DNA of 46,178 nucleotides. It comes from Syntrophomonadaceae bacterium (GTDB lineage Bacteria; Bacillota; Syntrophomonadia; Syntrophomonadales; Syntrophomonadaceae). The notes under the pieces were generated by a model. That model was not told the origin of the DNA. It worked only from the letters and a program-made list of their open reading frames with translations, and did no database searches. The stretch is from positions 1 through 46,178 of the forward strand of contig JAQUXM010000007.1 in NCBI GenBank assembly GCA_028692415.1, written 5' to 3'. A program made the position numbers and the translations under genes. Positions 11,185-22,405 of the stretch are shown one piece after another (the stretch's first letter is position 1; each line of letters opens with the position of its first letter).

Positions 11185-14100
11185 CTATATACCATCTTCA
11201 TCCATTATTTCGGTATTTTCAAGAACCTCGTGGTAACCGGTTTTCCGATAAGTAGAGTATCCCGTACCTGCAGGGATAAGCTTGCCAATAATAACATTTT
11301 CCTTTAACCCAATCAGGTAATCAACCTTTCCTTTAATAGCCGCTTCGGTCAAAACCTTGGTAGTTTCCTGGAAGGAAGCTGCCGAGAGGAATGAATCCGT
11401 ATTCAGTGAAGCCTTGGTTATCCCCAGCAGCATTGGCGAACAAACTGAAGGTAAGCCTCCCTGCCCAACTACCCTTACATTTTCGTCTTCAAAGTAAGAA
11501 ATGTCGATAAATGCTCCCGGAAGCAATGAGGTATCTCCTGAATCCTCTATTTTAACCTTTTTGAGCATCTGCCGTATCATAATCTCAATATGTTTGTCGC
11601 TGATATCAACACCCTGGGAACGGTATACTTTTTGAACTTCCTGTAAGAGATATCTGTGCACCTCCTGCATACCCTTGGTCTTTAAAATATCATGGGGATT
11701 TAGCGGCCCTTCGGTCAATGCATCTCCCATTTCCACATAATCACCCTCGCGAACTTTCAAACGGGAACCATAATGTACCAGGTAAGCTCCTAGTACTTCG
11801 TCATTATCGCCCAGGATTTCGACTTCACGCCGCCCCTTGTTTTCACCAAACCTTACTTTTCCCGATACTTCAACGACTACTGCCTGACCCTTGGGTTTGC
11901 GAACCTCAAAGAGTTCCTCAACGCGGGGCAGACCCCGGGTAATATCATCACCAGCCACACCGCCAGTATGGAAGGTGCGCATGGTCAACTGGGTACCCGG
12001 CTCACCTATGGATTGAGCCGCCAATATACCTACTGCTTCGCCTATTTCGACATTATACCCGGTTGCCAGGTTTCGCCCGTAACATTTTTTGCATACGCCA
12101 TGACGAGTCTTGCATGTCAATACGGTTCTGATTTTAACTCGCTCAATACCAAGTCTTTCAATAAGATAACCGATATCATCATCGATCATCTGGTTTTCTT
12201 CTACCAGTATTTCACCAGTTTGGGGATGGACAATGGTATCCACAGATACTCTGCCAATAATACGCTGGTGCAGCGGTTCAATTAACTGCGAGCCTTCCAT
12301 GATTTTTGCGACCCAAACACCCTCCACTGATTCACAGTCTACTTCCCGGACAATAACATCCTGGGAAACATCGACCAGCCTTCGGGTCAAATAACCGGAA
12401 TCGGCAGTTCTTAAAGCAGTATCAGCCAAGCCTTTCCTGGCACCATGGGTAGAGATAAAATATTCCAGAACGGTTAATCCTTCGCGGAAGTTAGCCTTAA
12501 TAGGCAGATCGATAATTTTTCCGGAGGGGTCAGCCATAAGACCACGCATACCCGCCAACTGTCGTATTTGCTGGAAATTACCGCGGGCCCCTGAGGTTGC
12601 CATCATATAAACCGGATTGTCTTCATGCAAAGCTTCTTTCAGTGCGTCGGTAACATCATCGGTAGCCTGGTTCCATATTTCAACAACTTGCGCATGGCGC
12701 TCATCATCGGTGATCAAGCCCACCATGAAGTCGGCTTCGATCGCTTCAACATCAGCATCTGCTTTGGCCAATATTCCAGCTTTAGCTTCCGGGGTCTCAA
12801 AATCAGTAACCCCAACGGTGATTCCAGCGCGGGTGCTGAACATGTAGCCCAATCTCTTTATGCCATCCAGCATTTCTGCCGTTTTGGCATTACCTTCCAG
12901 CATATAACCTTCATATACCAGGTTGCCCAGTTTCTTTTTATCGATGACCTCATTGTAGAAACCTAGACTATCGGGGATGGCCTCGTTAAAGATAATCCGG
13001 CCCGCCGAAGTGCTTACCATCTGTTTCTTATAGGTCTGCCCTTCATTGCTCTTTAATAACTCTTTGCCGGTTTTCTCGGGCAAATCCATCTTCACCCGGA
13101 TTGGCTCGTGCAGACTGATCTGGTTCAACTCGTAGGCCATACGAGCTTCTTCCGGAGTACTGAAAGCACGGGTTTTTTCCAAATCAATCTTTTTCTTTTC
13201 GTTTTCATTCATATAGGTAAGATAGTAAAGACCGATAACCATGTCCTGAGTTGGTGTAACTACAGGTTTGCCATCTTTGGGATTAAGTATGTTGTTGCTG
13301 GCCAACATCAACAGCCGTGCTTCGGTCTGCGCCTCTGCCGACAGCGGCACATGGACTGCCATCTGATCGCCATCAAAGTCAGCATTATAGGCTGTACAAA
13401 CCAAAGGATGCAACTGCAACGCCCGACCTTCCACAAGTACGGGTTCGAAAGCCTGGATGCCCAGACGGTGAAGGGTTGGTGCTCTATTTAGAAGCACCGG
13501 GTGTTCCTTGATAACATCATCCAGAATATCCCAAACCTCTTCCCGGCCTCTTTCCACCATCTTTTTGGCACTCTTTATATTGGAGGCTATCATGCGATCC
13601 ACCAGTTTCTTCATCACAAAAGGTTTAAAGAGTTCAAGAGCCATTTCCTTGGGCAGTCCGCACTGATGCATTTTTAAATTTGGACCAACCACGATAACCG
13701 ACCGGCCTGAATAGTCAACCCGTTTTCCCAAAAGATTCTGGCGGAAGCGTCCTTGTTTGCCCTTGAGCATATCGCTTAATGATTTGAGCGGGCGATTACC
13801 CGGTCCAGTAACCGGCCGTCCTCTCCGACCATTGTCTACCAACGCGTCAACCGCTTCCTGAAGCATCCTTTTCTCATTGCGGACAATAATATCCGGTGCG
13901 CCCAGGTCAAGCAGCCTTTTTAGACGGTTGTTGCGGTTAATAACCCTACGATAGAGATCATTTAAATCAGAAGTGGCAAAACGCCCACCGTCCAACTGAA
14001 CCATCGGACGCAGGTCCGGAGGGATAACCGGCAGTACATCCAGAATCATCCATTGCGGGTCATTCGCCGATAGGCGGAAAGATTCAACGACCTCCAAGCG

Positions 14101-14760
14101 TTTTATGGCGCGTCCTTTCCGCTGGCCACTGGTACTGGCTATTTCCTGCTTCAAATCGGCAGACATTTTTTCGAGTTCATTGTCAGACAGTAAGACTTTG
14201 ATGGCCTCGGCACCTATCCCAGCCTGGAATGAATCTCCATATTTTTCTCTATTTTCACGATATTCGCGCTCATTCAGTAACTGTTTTTTTAATAAGGGGG
14301 TATCACCCGGGTCGATAACCAGATAATTTACAAAATAAATTACTTTTTCCAAGACTTTCGGCGACATATCCAGAAGCAGTCCCATCCGGCTGGGAATGCC
14401 TTTTAAATACCATATGTGACAAACCGGGGCTGCCAGTTCAATATGGCCCATTCTTTCACGCCGCACCTTGGAGGTAGTCACCTCTACCCCGCAGCGGTCG
14501 CATACAATACCTCTGTGCCGTACCCTTTTATATTTACCGCAGTGGCATTCCCAATCTTTAACGGGACCAAAGATTTTCTCGCAAAACAGCCCTTCCTTTT
14601 CGGGTCTTAAAGTCCGGTAGTTTATGGTCTCAGGCTTTTTCACCTCGCCGCTGCTCCAGGATCTAATTTGTTCCGGAGAAGCCAATGCTATTTTTATGGA
14701 TTCAAAATTATTGACATCTGACAAAACAGTCTCTCCCTTCCAGAAGATTTGTACTTTCAC
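11185..14760 (-). CDS. rpoC: DNA-directed RNA polymerase subunit beta' (start may be slightly internal, near [24 protein letters not shown])
   Basis: [16 protein letters not shown] catalytic motif; zinc finger [24 protein letters not shown]. Confidence 0.99.
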   Translation of the reverse strand: MKVQIFWKGETVLSDVNNFESIKIALASPEQIRSWSSGEVKKPETINYRTLRPEKEGLFCEKIFGPVKDWECHCGKYKRVRHRGIVCDRCGVEVTTSKVRRERMGHIELAAPVCHIWYLKGIPSRMGLLLDMSPKVLEKVIYFVNYLVIDPGDTPLLKKQLLNEREYRENREKYGDSFQAGIGAEAIKVLLSDNELEKMSADLKQEIASTSGQRKGRAIKRLEVVESFRLSANDPQWMILDVLPVIPPDLRPMVQLDGGRFATSDLNDLYRRVINRNNRLKRLLDLGAPDIIVRNEKRMLQEAVDALVDNGRRGRPVTGPGNRPLKSLSDMLKGKQGRFRQNLLGKRVDYSGRSVIVVGPNLKMHQCGLPKEMALELFKPFVMKKLVDRMIASNIKSAKKMVERGREEVWDILDDVIKEHPVLLNRAPTLHRLGIQAFEPVLVEGRALQLHPLVCTAYNADFDGDQMAVHVPLSAEAQTEARLLMLASNNILNPKDGKPVVTPTQDMVIGLYYLTYMNENEKKKIDLEKTRAFSTPEEARMAYELNQISLHEPIRVKMDLPEKTGKELLKSNEGQTYKKQMVSTSAGRIIFNEAIPDSLGFYNEVIDKKKLGNLVYEGYMLEGNAKTAEMLDGIKRLGYMFSTRAGITVGVTDFETPEAKAGILAKADADVEAIEADFMVGLITDDERHAQVVEIWNQATDDVTDALKEALHEDNPVYMMATSGARGNFQQIRQLAGMRGLMADPSGKIIDLPIKANFREGLTVLEYFISTHGARKGLADTALRTADSGYLTRRLVDVSQDVIVREVDCESVEGVWVAKIMEGSQLIEPLHQRIIGRVSVDTIVHPQTGEILVEENQMIDDDIGYLIERLGIERVKIRTVLTCKTRHGVCKKCYGRNLATGYNVEIGEAVGILAAQSIGEPGTQLTMRTFHTGGVAGDDITRGLPRVEELFEVRKPKGQAVVVEVSGKVRFGENKGRREVEILGDNDEVLGAYLVHYGSRLKVREGDYVEMGDALTEGPLNPHDILKTKGMQEVHRYLLQEVQKVYRSQGVDISDKHIEIMIRQMLKKVKIEDSGDTSLLPGAFIDISYFEDENVRVVGQGGLPSVCSPMLLGITKASLNTDSFLSAASFQETTKVLTEAAIKGKVDYLIGLKENVIIGKLIPAGTGYSTYRKTGYHEVLENTEIMDEDGI

Positions 14761-14830
14761 CTCCGGGCAAGTCCCATATTATCGCTACCCTGCCCAAATA
14801 TCGGCTATTTCCGGTTGAGATTCTCATTCT

Positions 14831-17800
14831 TTAATCTTGTACCGTAAACCCTTCCAGGTCGTCAACTATATCAAGATCATCGTCTTCATTGTCTTCGAAT
14901 TCCGGATCTTCTATCGTTTCCTGATCGATATCACGCGGCCTTCCTACCGGACCTTCCGGTATATCCAAGCCTAATTCCCGCGCCTTTTCTTTTTCGTTGA
15001 CATCATAGTCCACATCTTTAATCATTATTTCGCGATCATCTTCCGAGCGGATACGAACATCAAGGGCCAGGCTCTGCAGTTCCTTGATTAAGACCTTAAA
15101 CCCTTCCGGAACACCAGGTTCTGGAATATTTTCACCCTTGACAATGGATTCATAAGTCTTTAATCTCCCGGCCACATCATCAGATTTGACGGTAAGTATT
15201 TCCTGCAGAGTATACGAAGCCCCATAAGCTTCCAGTGCCCACACTTCCATTTCACCAAATCTCTGTCCCCCAAACTGAGCCTTCCCACCGAGCGGTTGCT
15301 GGGTAACCAGGGAATAAGGTCCGATTGAGCGGGCATGGATTTTATCATCAACCAGATGCGCCAGTTTTAACATATACACATAACCAACGGTTATTTCATG
15401 GTCGAATTTCTCGCCAGTACGCCCATCATAAAGCACTGTTTTGCCGTTTTCCGGCAGATTGGCCTCCCGCAGTTTGGCAAATACATCTTCTTCATGAGCA
15501 CAATCAAAAACCGGAGTGGCAATATTCATCCCCAGTGCATTGGCGGCCCAGCCCATGTGGCATTCGAGTATCTGCCCGATATTCATTCGTGAAGGCACTC
15601 CCAGGGGATTCAAAACAATCTGTACGGGTGTTCCATCCTCCTGGAATGGCATATCTTCTTCAGGTAAAATCCGGGATATAACTCCCTTGTTGCCATGGCG
15701 TCCCGCCATTTTATCGCCTTCGGAAACCTTTCGCTTCTGGGCAATATATACCCGGACCAGTTGGTTAACCCCCGGCGGCAGTTCGTCACCTTTTTCCCGG
15801 GAGAAACGTTTCACCGCCACTATTTTACCGGCTTCACCATGAGGTACTCTTAACGAAGAGTCGCGGACCTCGCGGGCTTTTTCCCCAAAGATAGCTCTTA
15901 ACAGTCGTTCTTCAGGAGTAAGTTCGGTCTCTCCCTTGGGAGTAACCTTGCCTACCAGAATATCATCCGGCCGCACTTCCGCTCCGACCCGGATTACTCC
16001 CTGGTCATCCAGGTTCTTCAACATGTCTTCCGATACGTTGGGAATATCGCGGGTTATTTCTTCCGAACCCAGCTTGGTATCCCGGGCTTCACATTCGTAT
16101 TCTTCTATATGAATAGATGTAAACACATCTTCTTTTACCAGTCTTTCAGATATAAGGATAGCATCCTCATAGTTATAGCCTTCCCACGGCATAAATGCGA
16201 CCAGCACATTTCTTCCCAGGGCCAGTTCCCCCTGGTCAGTGCTGGGACCGTCAGCTATTATGGTATCGGCTTCTATCCTTTCGCCTACTTTCACAATCGG
16301 CCGCTGGTTGTAACAAGTTCCCTGGTTGGAACGTACAAATTTCAGCAGGTTGTAGGTATCCACTGCTCCATCATCGTTTTTAATTACAACCTTGTCAGCA
16401 CTAACTTTCTTTACAACTCCAGCTTTCTTACTTACTATTACGGCTCCGGAGTCTTTGGCTGCCTTATGCTCCAAGCCGGTGCCTATTATAGGTGCTTGCG
16501 TTTTAATCAGCGGTACGGCCTGGCGTTGCATATTAGCCCCCATCAAAGCACGGTTGGCATCATCGTTCTCTAAAAAAGGAATCAAAGAAGTTGCCACGCT
16601 AAAAACCTGTTTAGGCGAGACATCCATATAGTCAACTCTATTTATGGAAACTTCCAATATATCCTCGGCATACCGGGCTTCGACCCGCTCCTCTTTAAAA
16701 TAGCCATTGTCATCCAGCGGGGAGTTAGCCTGCGCGACAATAAATTCCTCTTCTTCATCAGCTGATAGATAATGTATTTCGTTAAGTACCCGGCCTGATT
16801 TTTTATCCACTTTCCGGTATGGCGTTTCGATAAACCCAAAATCGTTGACCCGGCCGAAGGTGGCGAGTGAACCTATCAGCCCAATGTTGGGACCTTCCGG
16901 GGTCTCAATCGGACAGACGCGACCATAGTGGGAGTGGTGGACATCCCTGACCTGGAAACCGGCTCTTTCCCGGGTTAACCCACCAGGTCCCAGCGCGCTG
17001 AGACGTCGCTTATGTGTAAGCTCGGCCAGCGGATTGGTTTGATCCATAAACTGGGACAACTGGGAACTACCAAAAAATTCTTTCACCGCCGCAGTGATTG
17101 GCCTTATATTAATCAGAACCTGGGGAGTCAGGGTTTCAACATCATGGATGCTCATACGTTCCCTAACTACTCTTTCCATTCTTACCAAACCAGTGCGGAA
17201 TTGATTTTGCAGCAATTCTCCAATGGATCGCAATCTCCGGTTGCCTAAATGATCTATAATATCCGTTTTACCTTCGCCTTTTATCAACCGGAGAAGGTAA
17301 GCTATCGTTGCAGTAATATCTTCGATCGTCAAATAACGAATCTCCACCGGGATGCTGAGCCCCAGTTTTTTATTGACTTTGTAACGCCCCACATTGGCCA
17401 TGTCATAACGGCGGGGATCGAAAAACAGGTTGTTCAGCAATTGCTCGGCGGCGTCTTCCGTAGCCATTTCGCCGGGTCGCAGCCGGCGATAAAATTCGAT
17501 TAAAGCTTCCTTTTTATTGGTGCTGGTATCCTTCTCCAGCGTTTTAGCGATGGTTTCATCACCATCATAAAGTTCCATTAAGCGCTCATTGCTTTCAAAA
17601 CCAATTGCCCTCAAAAGAACCGTTACCGGTATTTTGCGAGTCTTGTCAATCCGGGTATAAATCAGACCGGCACTATCCATTTCCAGTTCAAACCATGCTC
17701 CCCGATTGGGAATAATGGTAGCACCATATAAAGTATTGCCAGCCACATCCAGCCGCTCACTAAAATATACGCCTGGTGATTTAACCAACTGGCTAACTAC

Positions 17801-18193
17801 CACCCGCTCGGCCCCATTGATAATAAAGGTTCCTTTTTCCGTCATCAGCGGGAGGTCTCCCATGTAGACCTCAGATTCTTTAATTTCTCCGGTTTCTTTG
17901 TCAGTCAGCCTGACTTTAAGCTTGAGGGGTGCCTGATAACTTACGTCCCGCTCCTTGCATTCATGGATTGAATATTTCGGTTCACCGATACTGTAACCGA
18001 TAAAATTCAATTCTAATTTCCCGGTAAAATCGGAAATCGGAAACACTTCCTGCAAAGCTTCGCGTAATCCCTGTTCTTGAAACCACTGGTATGAACTGAG
18101 TTGGACTTGAATAAGATTTGGTAATTCGATGGGTTCTTCTATTTTGGAATAACTGAGTCGCTTTACCCTACCATATTCCTGAATATGAGCCAT
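14831..18193 (-). CDS. rpoB: DNA-directed RNA polymerase subunit beta
   Basis: [68 protein letters not shown]; RpoB throughout. Confidence 0.99.
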   Translation of the reverse strand: MAHIQEYGRVKRLSYSKIEEPIELPNLIQVQLSSYQWFQEQGLREALQEVFPISDFTGKLELNFIGYSIGEPKYSIHECKERDVSYQAPLKLKVRLTDKETGEIKESEVYMGDLPLMTEKGTFIINGAERVVVSQLVKSPGVYFSERLDVAGNTLYGATIIPNRGAWFELEMDSAGLIYTRIDKTRKIPVTVLLRAIGFESNERLMELYDGDETIAKTLEKDTSTNKKEALIEFYRRLRPGEMATEDAAEQLLNNLFFDPRRYDMANVGRYKVNKKLGLSIPVEIRYLTIEDITATIAYLLRLIKGEGKTDIIDHLGNRRLRSIGELLQNQFRTGLVRMERVVRERMSIHDVETLTPQVLINIRPITAAVKEFFGSSQLSQFMDQTNPLAELTHKRRLSALGPGGLTRERAGFQVRDVHHSHYGRVCPIETPEGPNIGLIGSLATFGRVNDFGFIETPYRKVDKKSGRVLNEIHYLSADEEEEFIVAQANSPLDDNGYFKEERVEARYAEDILEVSINRVDYMDVSPKQVFSVATSLIPFLENDDANRALMGANMQRQAVPLIKTQAPIIGTGLEHKAAKDSGAVIVSKKAGVVKKVSADKVVIKNDDGAVDTYNLLKFVRSNQGTCYNQRPIVKVGERIEADTIIADGPSTDQGELALGRNVLVAFMPWEGYNYEDAILISERLVKEDVFTSIHIEEYECEARDTKLGSEEITRDIPNVSEDMLKNLDDQGVIRVGAEVRPDDILVGKVTPKGETELTPEERLLRAIFGEKAREVRDSSLRVPHGEAGKIVAVKRFSREKGDELPPGVNQLVRVYIAQKRKVSEGDKMAGRHGNKGVISRILPEEDMPFQEDGTPVQIVLNPLGVPSRMNIGQILECHMGWAANALGMNIATPVFDCAHEEDVFAKLREANLPENGKTVLYDGRTGEKFDHEITVGYVYMLKLAHLVDDKIHARSIGPYSLVTQQPLGGKAQFGGQRFGEMEVWALEAYGASYTLQEILTVKSDDVAGRLKTYESIVKGENIPEPGVPEGFKVLIKELQSLALDVRIRSEDDREIMIKDVDYDVNEKEKARELGLDIPEGPVGRPRDIDQETIEDPEFEDNEDDDLDIVDDLEGFTVQD

Positions 18194-18327
18194 TTATAAT
18201 TCACCCCTTTTAAATATTCCCAAAAGAGTGAAAAGCAAGGCCTAAGTATAAACCTCGCTTTTAATCAAAGCTTTAACAACCATACCACTTCTAATAATAA
18301 TTACCATCTATATAATGGCAATTATTA

Positions 18328-18356
18328 ATGTTAGCACATTAAATGCCATAGGTCAA
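18328..18356 (-). promoter_or_regulatory. Predicted sigma-A-type promoter upstream of rpoB (TTGACC - 17 bp - TAACAT)
   Basis: Reverse strand -35 TTGACC (18351-18356) and -10 TAACAT (18328-18333), 17 bp spacer, about 135 nt upstream of rpoB. Confidence 0.6.
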
Positions 18357-18367
18357 CTTTATTTCTA

Positions 18368-19042
18368 TTATTTCCAATTATCTATCTCATCATCTTCTTC
18401 ACCTATTCTATCGAGAGAGTAACGCTCATTGATCAGCCGGTCTACTCTTCTGGTTTTTATGATAAAAAAGATGGCTACTGAAATGAAACCTATTCCAAAA
18501 AGGACCACACCCAGATAAAAACCATTCAGGGTATATGTCTGCAAGAGCATTTCCCCTTGCTTCATACTCATAATTTTCTGTAGCTCCCAATTAACTGTCA
18601 ATTCTTTAACTTCCCCAACCGGGTTTTTCTTAATATAACCTGGTACTTCAATAACGACTCTGGCCCCTTGGTCTGCCATAATTTTTTGCAAAAACTGATT
18701 TCCGGTCATCGATTTATCTATTTTGAGAGTGGTAGTTCTGAATACTATGTAGTCGTTCACTTGAGCTTCTAAAGGAAGCCTTTCCGATAACTCTTTATAG
18801 GCCTGCCAATCTTTGGTTTCACGATTCAGAGTTACTTTTCCGGATTTTTCTGTCCTCTCCCATTGAGGACCAGCATTTAAGGCCTGTTCCTGATCTATGG
18901 TCAGATACTCCAGCAATGCATTGTCATCTGCCCAGAACAACTGCCATAAGGCTTCACCGGCTACAGCTTGGGGAATCCATATTATATTGATTAAGAGCAT
19001 AAGAAATATAAGCATTGGGAAATATTTCTTCATAATTATCAT
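18368..19042 (-). CDS. Exported/membrane protein of unknown function (N-terminal signal, C-terminal TM helix)
   Basis: N-terminal hydrophobic signal MKKYFPMLIFLMLLINIIWIPQAVAG; C-terminal TM LGVVLFGIGFISVAIFFIIKTRR with charged tail. Confidence 0.8.
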   Translation of the reverse strand: MIIMKKYFPMLIFLMLLINIIWIPQAVAGEALWQLFWADDNALLEYLTIDQEQALNAGPQWERTEKSGKVTLNRETKDWQAYKELSERLPLEAQVNDYIVFRTTTLKIDKSMTGNQFLQKIMADQGARVVIEVPGYIKKNPVGEVKELTVNWELQKIMSMKQGEMLLQTYTLNGFYLGVVLFGIGFISVAIFFIIKTRRVDRLINERYSLDRIGEEDDEIDNWK

Positions 19043-19117
19043 TTCCCTTCTATTTATTAATTAAACCTAAAACTAGATTATATTAGAACTTTCTTTTATT
19101 CAAGCAGTAAAAGAGCA

Positions 19118-19900
19118 CTATGCTTTTTGCACGAATTTACCCAGGACCCCAAAATATTTCTCCCGGTCCATGAAAATTATATCGTTATGACCCGCCCCCG
19201 GAATAATCAGTAATTCTTTTTGCTCGCTTCCCAATTGTTCATAAACCAACTTGCCTTCCTTAAGATAAACCAAATCATCCTCCTCCCCGTGAATGACCAG
19301 GGCGGGCAGTTTAATTCCCTTGAGCATTTCCAAGCATTGTCGCTCGACGTTCTCCAGTTCTTTATAATTGGCAGGCAGTCCCCATTGTTTCACCAAGCGG
19401 CTGACACAGGCAAATCCGCTCTCTATAATTAAACCTTTGAGATTTTGCTGTTCTTGGTAAGCAATTTCCAAAGCTGACATACTTCCCAAAGACCGGCCCA
19501 TAATCCAAATAGCTTCTTTTTGTAATCCTCGCTCTTGGAGTTCCTGTCGGACGCTTGTAAAAATTATATGGGCATCATTTATCAAATTCTTAAAATTCGG
19601 CCCCCCCGTGCTCTTGCCGTAACCACGGTAATCAGCTACTATCAAATTCAATTTCCGAGCCCAATAGAAGTCCTTGATATCATCATAATCGGCAGCCACT
19701 TCACCATTGCCGTGAAAGTACAGGAGCGAAGACCAGTTCAGGTCCTTTAAATAATAGCGACAGTTTACCGAGATTTTTTCATCTACCGGAACCATTAGAT
19801 CAAAGCATCCGAGAGGTGCTTCAGTGCTATCCCGGCGCGGGAAAAAGAGACAATTGATTAGAAAAGGATCATCCAGCAATTCATAATCCGGCATTATCAT
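19118..19900 (-). CDS. Alpha/beta hydrolase
   Basis: LLYFHGNGEVAADY, nucleophile elbow IMGRSLGSMSALEIAY, acid/His HGEEDDLVYL...GAGHNDI. Confidence 0.88.
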   Translation of the reverse strand: MIMPDYELLDDPFLINCLFFPRRDSTEAPLGCFDLMVPVDEKISVNCRYYLKDLNWSSLLYFHGNGEVAADYDDIKDFYWARKLNLIVADYRGYGKSTGGPNFKNLINDAHIIFTSVRQELQERGLQKEAIWIMGRSLGSMSALEIAYQEQQNLKGLIIESGFACVSRLVKQWGLPANYKELENVERQCLEMLKGIKLPALVIHGEEDDLVYLKEGKLVYEQLGSEQKELLIIPGAGHNDIIFMDREKYFGVLGKFVQKA

Positions 19901-19922
19901 CTCCCCCTATTCAAAATTATTC

Positions 19923-22133
19923 TCAAGGTGAACTCCTCAAACGCTCTTTGAGCCGGGTATAACGCTTATGCGTCTTATTGTTGTGAATCGCCATCGCCAG
20001 CGCTTTTTTGCTGCCGATGATGATGACCAGACGCCTGGCCCTGGTTACTCCAGTATATACCAGATTTCTCTGTAAAAGTAAATAGTGTTGAATCATGATG
20101 GGCATGATTACGGCCGGATATTCACTCCCTTGAGCTTTGTGAATCGAAGTTGCATAAGAAAGCTGCAGTTCGTCAAGCTGCGTAAAGTCATAGCTTACCC
20201 ATCGCCCGTCATAATTTATCACCATTTGCTGGTTTTCCACATCGATATTGCTGATCCAGCCAATATCTCCGTTATATACGTCTTTTTCATAATTATTCAC
20301 TACTTGCATGACCTTATCCTTGATCCTAAATGACCTTCCCCCTCGGCTTAACTCAAAGCCCTGCGGGTTGAGGGCCTTCTGCAATTCAACATTCAGATTC
20401 ATGGTTCCTACAACTCCGCGGTGCATGGGAGTCAACACCTGAACCTCTCTAACGGGATGAAAGAAGAAGCGATCAGGAATCCGTCGCGCGCATAAATCCA
20501 GAATCTTATCCACAACCTTTTGGGGATCTTCTTCCTCAATAAAATAAAAATCACTCAATTCCCGGCCCTCGGGATTGTCTATGAACGGCAATTTCCCCTC
20601 ATTTATGCGGTGGGCATTGCTAACTATCCGGCTACGCCGCGATTGGCGAAATATCTCCTTTAATTCCACCAGAGCAAATCTCCCTGAGCCAATTAAATCG
20701 GAAAGTACATTGCCGGGACCAACTGAAGGCAGTTGATTGACATCCCCCACCAAAATTAGAATGGCTTGCAAAGGAACCGCTCTTAACAGTTGATACATCA
20801 ACATGGTATCAATCATCGAAAGCTCGTCTATAATCAGTACATCGGTTTCCAAAGGATATTCCCGGTTCCGCTTAAAATTACCCTCCCGGGGGTTGAATTC
20901 CAGCAGGCGATGGACAGTAAGCGCGTCACAACCGGTTGTTTCCTGCATGCGCTTGGCAGCCCGGCCCGTAGGAGCGGCCATGGTTATCTTCAGTTTAAGC
21001 CCCTTAAATATTCGCACCAGCGCATTTATGATCGTGGTCTTACCGGTTCCCGGTCCTCCGGTAATAATCAAAATCTTTTCCCGGACAGCCATAGCAATGG
21101 CTTCTCTTTGAAGCTCGGCCAGATTGATATCCAGTTTCTGCTCCACCCATTCCAGCATCTTGTCACTGTCAACCGCGCGGACCTGGCCGTCTGCATTCTG
21201 CAAGCGCAGCAATTGCTGTGCCATTTGACTCTCCGCAATAAAAAAAGGCTTAAGATAGACGGCTTTGAAATCATCATAACCGCCTTCTTCTCCACCCTCA
21301 ACTGACATTTCCTCAATTATAATCCGCTGTTCGTTTTCAAGCTGTTCCAATGCCTGTTCGGCAAGCTCAGCATCTATCTGCAAAGCATCTGCGGTCTTTT
21401 GCAGCAATATCTGCTGAGGATAAAATACATGGCCTTCCAGCAAGGTTTGCCTTAAGACATGAATGATTCCTTCTTTGGCCCGAAGTATTGAATTGGGATC
21501 TACCCCCATCGCCCGGGCGATATTATCGGCAGTTAAGAAACCGATACCACGAATATCTTCGGCCAGGCGATAGGGGTTGGCCTTGACCACATTAACCGAA
21601 TCCTGTCCATAACACTGGTAAATCTTAGCCGCATGGGAGGCTGCTACACCGTTGCCCTGAAGAAATATCATGATCTCCTTGATTTCTTTCTGCTCCACCC
21701 ATGCTTGACTGATCATCTCGATCCTTTTAGGTCCTATCCCACTGACTTCAGCGAGTTTTTCCGGCTCATCTTCAATAATATCCAAGGCCAGAGCACCGAA
21801 GGTTTCCACGATTCTTTTGGCCATCACCGGTCCTATACCTCTAATTAGCCCTGAACTCAGGTACTTTTCAATCCCCCGGGTAGTAGCCGGTATAATTGCT
21901 TCAAAGCTTTCAACTTGAAACTGCAGTCCGAATTTAGGATTATGTTTCCATTTCCCCGTTAATTGCAGGGATTCCCCGGGATTAACTCCCAGCAAATTGC
22001 CCACTATACAACTCAACTCGCGTTTACCTTTTTCTTTCAATTTCGCTACCACAAAATTGCTTTCTTCACTGCAGTAGCTTATTTTCTCCAGGTAACCATA
22101 AATGGTTTCCAAAGCTTTTATACCTCTTTTCAT
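19923..22133 (-). CDS. recD2: RecD2-type SF1B DNA helicase
   Basis: GGPGTGKTTIINALVRIFK Walker A; GIGPVMAKRIVETFG and GIGPKRIEMI HhH; UvrD_C end YATSIHKAQGSEYPAVI. Confidence 0.95.
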   Translation of the reverse strand: MKRGIKALETIYGYLEKISYCSEESNFVVAKLKEKGKRELSCIVGNLLGVNPGESLQLTGKWKHNPKFGLQFQVESFEAIIPATTRGIEKYLSSGLIRGIGPVMAKRIVETFGALALDIIEDEPEKLAEVSGIGPKRIEMISQAWVEQKEIKEIMIFLQGNGVAASHAAKIYQCYGQDSVNVVKANPYRLAEDIRGIGFLTADNIARAMGVDPNSILRAKEGIIHVLRQTLLEGHVFYPQQILLQKTADALQIDAELAEQALEQLENEQRIIIEEMSVEGGEEGGYDDFKAVYLKPFFIAESQMAQQLLRLQNADGQVRAVDSDKMLEWVEQKLDINLAELQREAIAMAVREKILIITGGPGTGKTTIINALVRIFKGLKLKITMAAPTGRAAKRMQETTGCDALTVHRLLEFNPREGNFKRNREYPLETDVLIIDELSMIDTMLMYQLLRAVPLQAILILVGDVNQLPSVGPGNVLSDLIGSGRFALVELKEIFRQSRRSRIVSNAHRINEGKLPFIDNPEGRELSDFYFIEEEDPQKVVDKILDLCARRIPDRFFFHPVREVQVLTPMHRGVVGTMNLNVELQKALNPQGFELSRGGRSFRIKDKVMQVVNNYEKDVYNGDIGWISNIDVENQQMVINYDGRWVSYDFTQLDELQLSYATSIHKAQGSEYPAVIMPIMIQHYLLLQRNLVYTGVTRARRLVIIIGSKKALAMAIHNNKTHKRYTRLKERLRSSP

Positions 22134-22170
22134 TATCTAAACATGATTATCTATGATTAAAGACTCAGCT

Positions 22171-22211
22171 TACGCGGCCGGAAGCGGGAGACATCTTTTC
22201 GCTTCGTTATA
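22171..22211 (-). repeat. Structured intergenic repeat, fragment E (5' end only)
   Basis: Reverse strand ATAACGAAGCGAAAAGATGTCTCCCGCTTC, matching the 5' ends of copies B, C and D. Confidence 0.75.
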
Positions 22212-22405
22212 CCATTTCACTTACAACATCCGCAGGATGCATCGTTAATCCCTGCGTGTCCCCGCAGGGGGAAAGGGTACGACCTTGGAATGTAACACCA
22301 TCTGATAGTATTATAATAATTATCCCGGCTAACATACATATCTAAAACGAACAGAACGGAAATTCTGTGCTAAAGTATATAATTAAGTAAGGGGAAAAGT
22401 GAATT

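Noticed and set aside
14831-18193. Possible rifampicin-resistance substitutions in rpoB
   Set aside because: Cluster I region ([30 protein letters not shown]) appears wild-type-like
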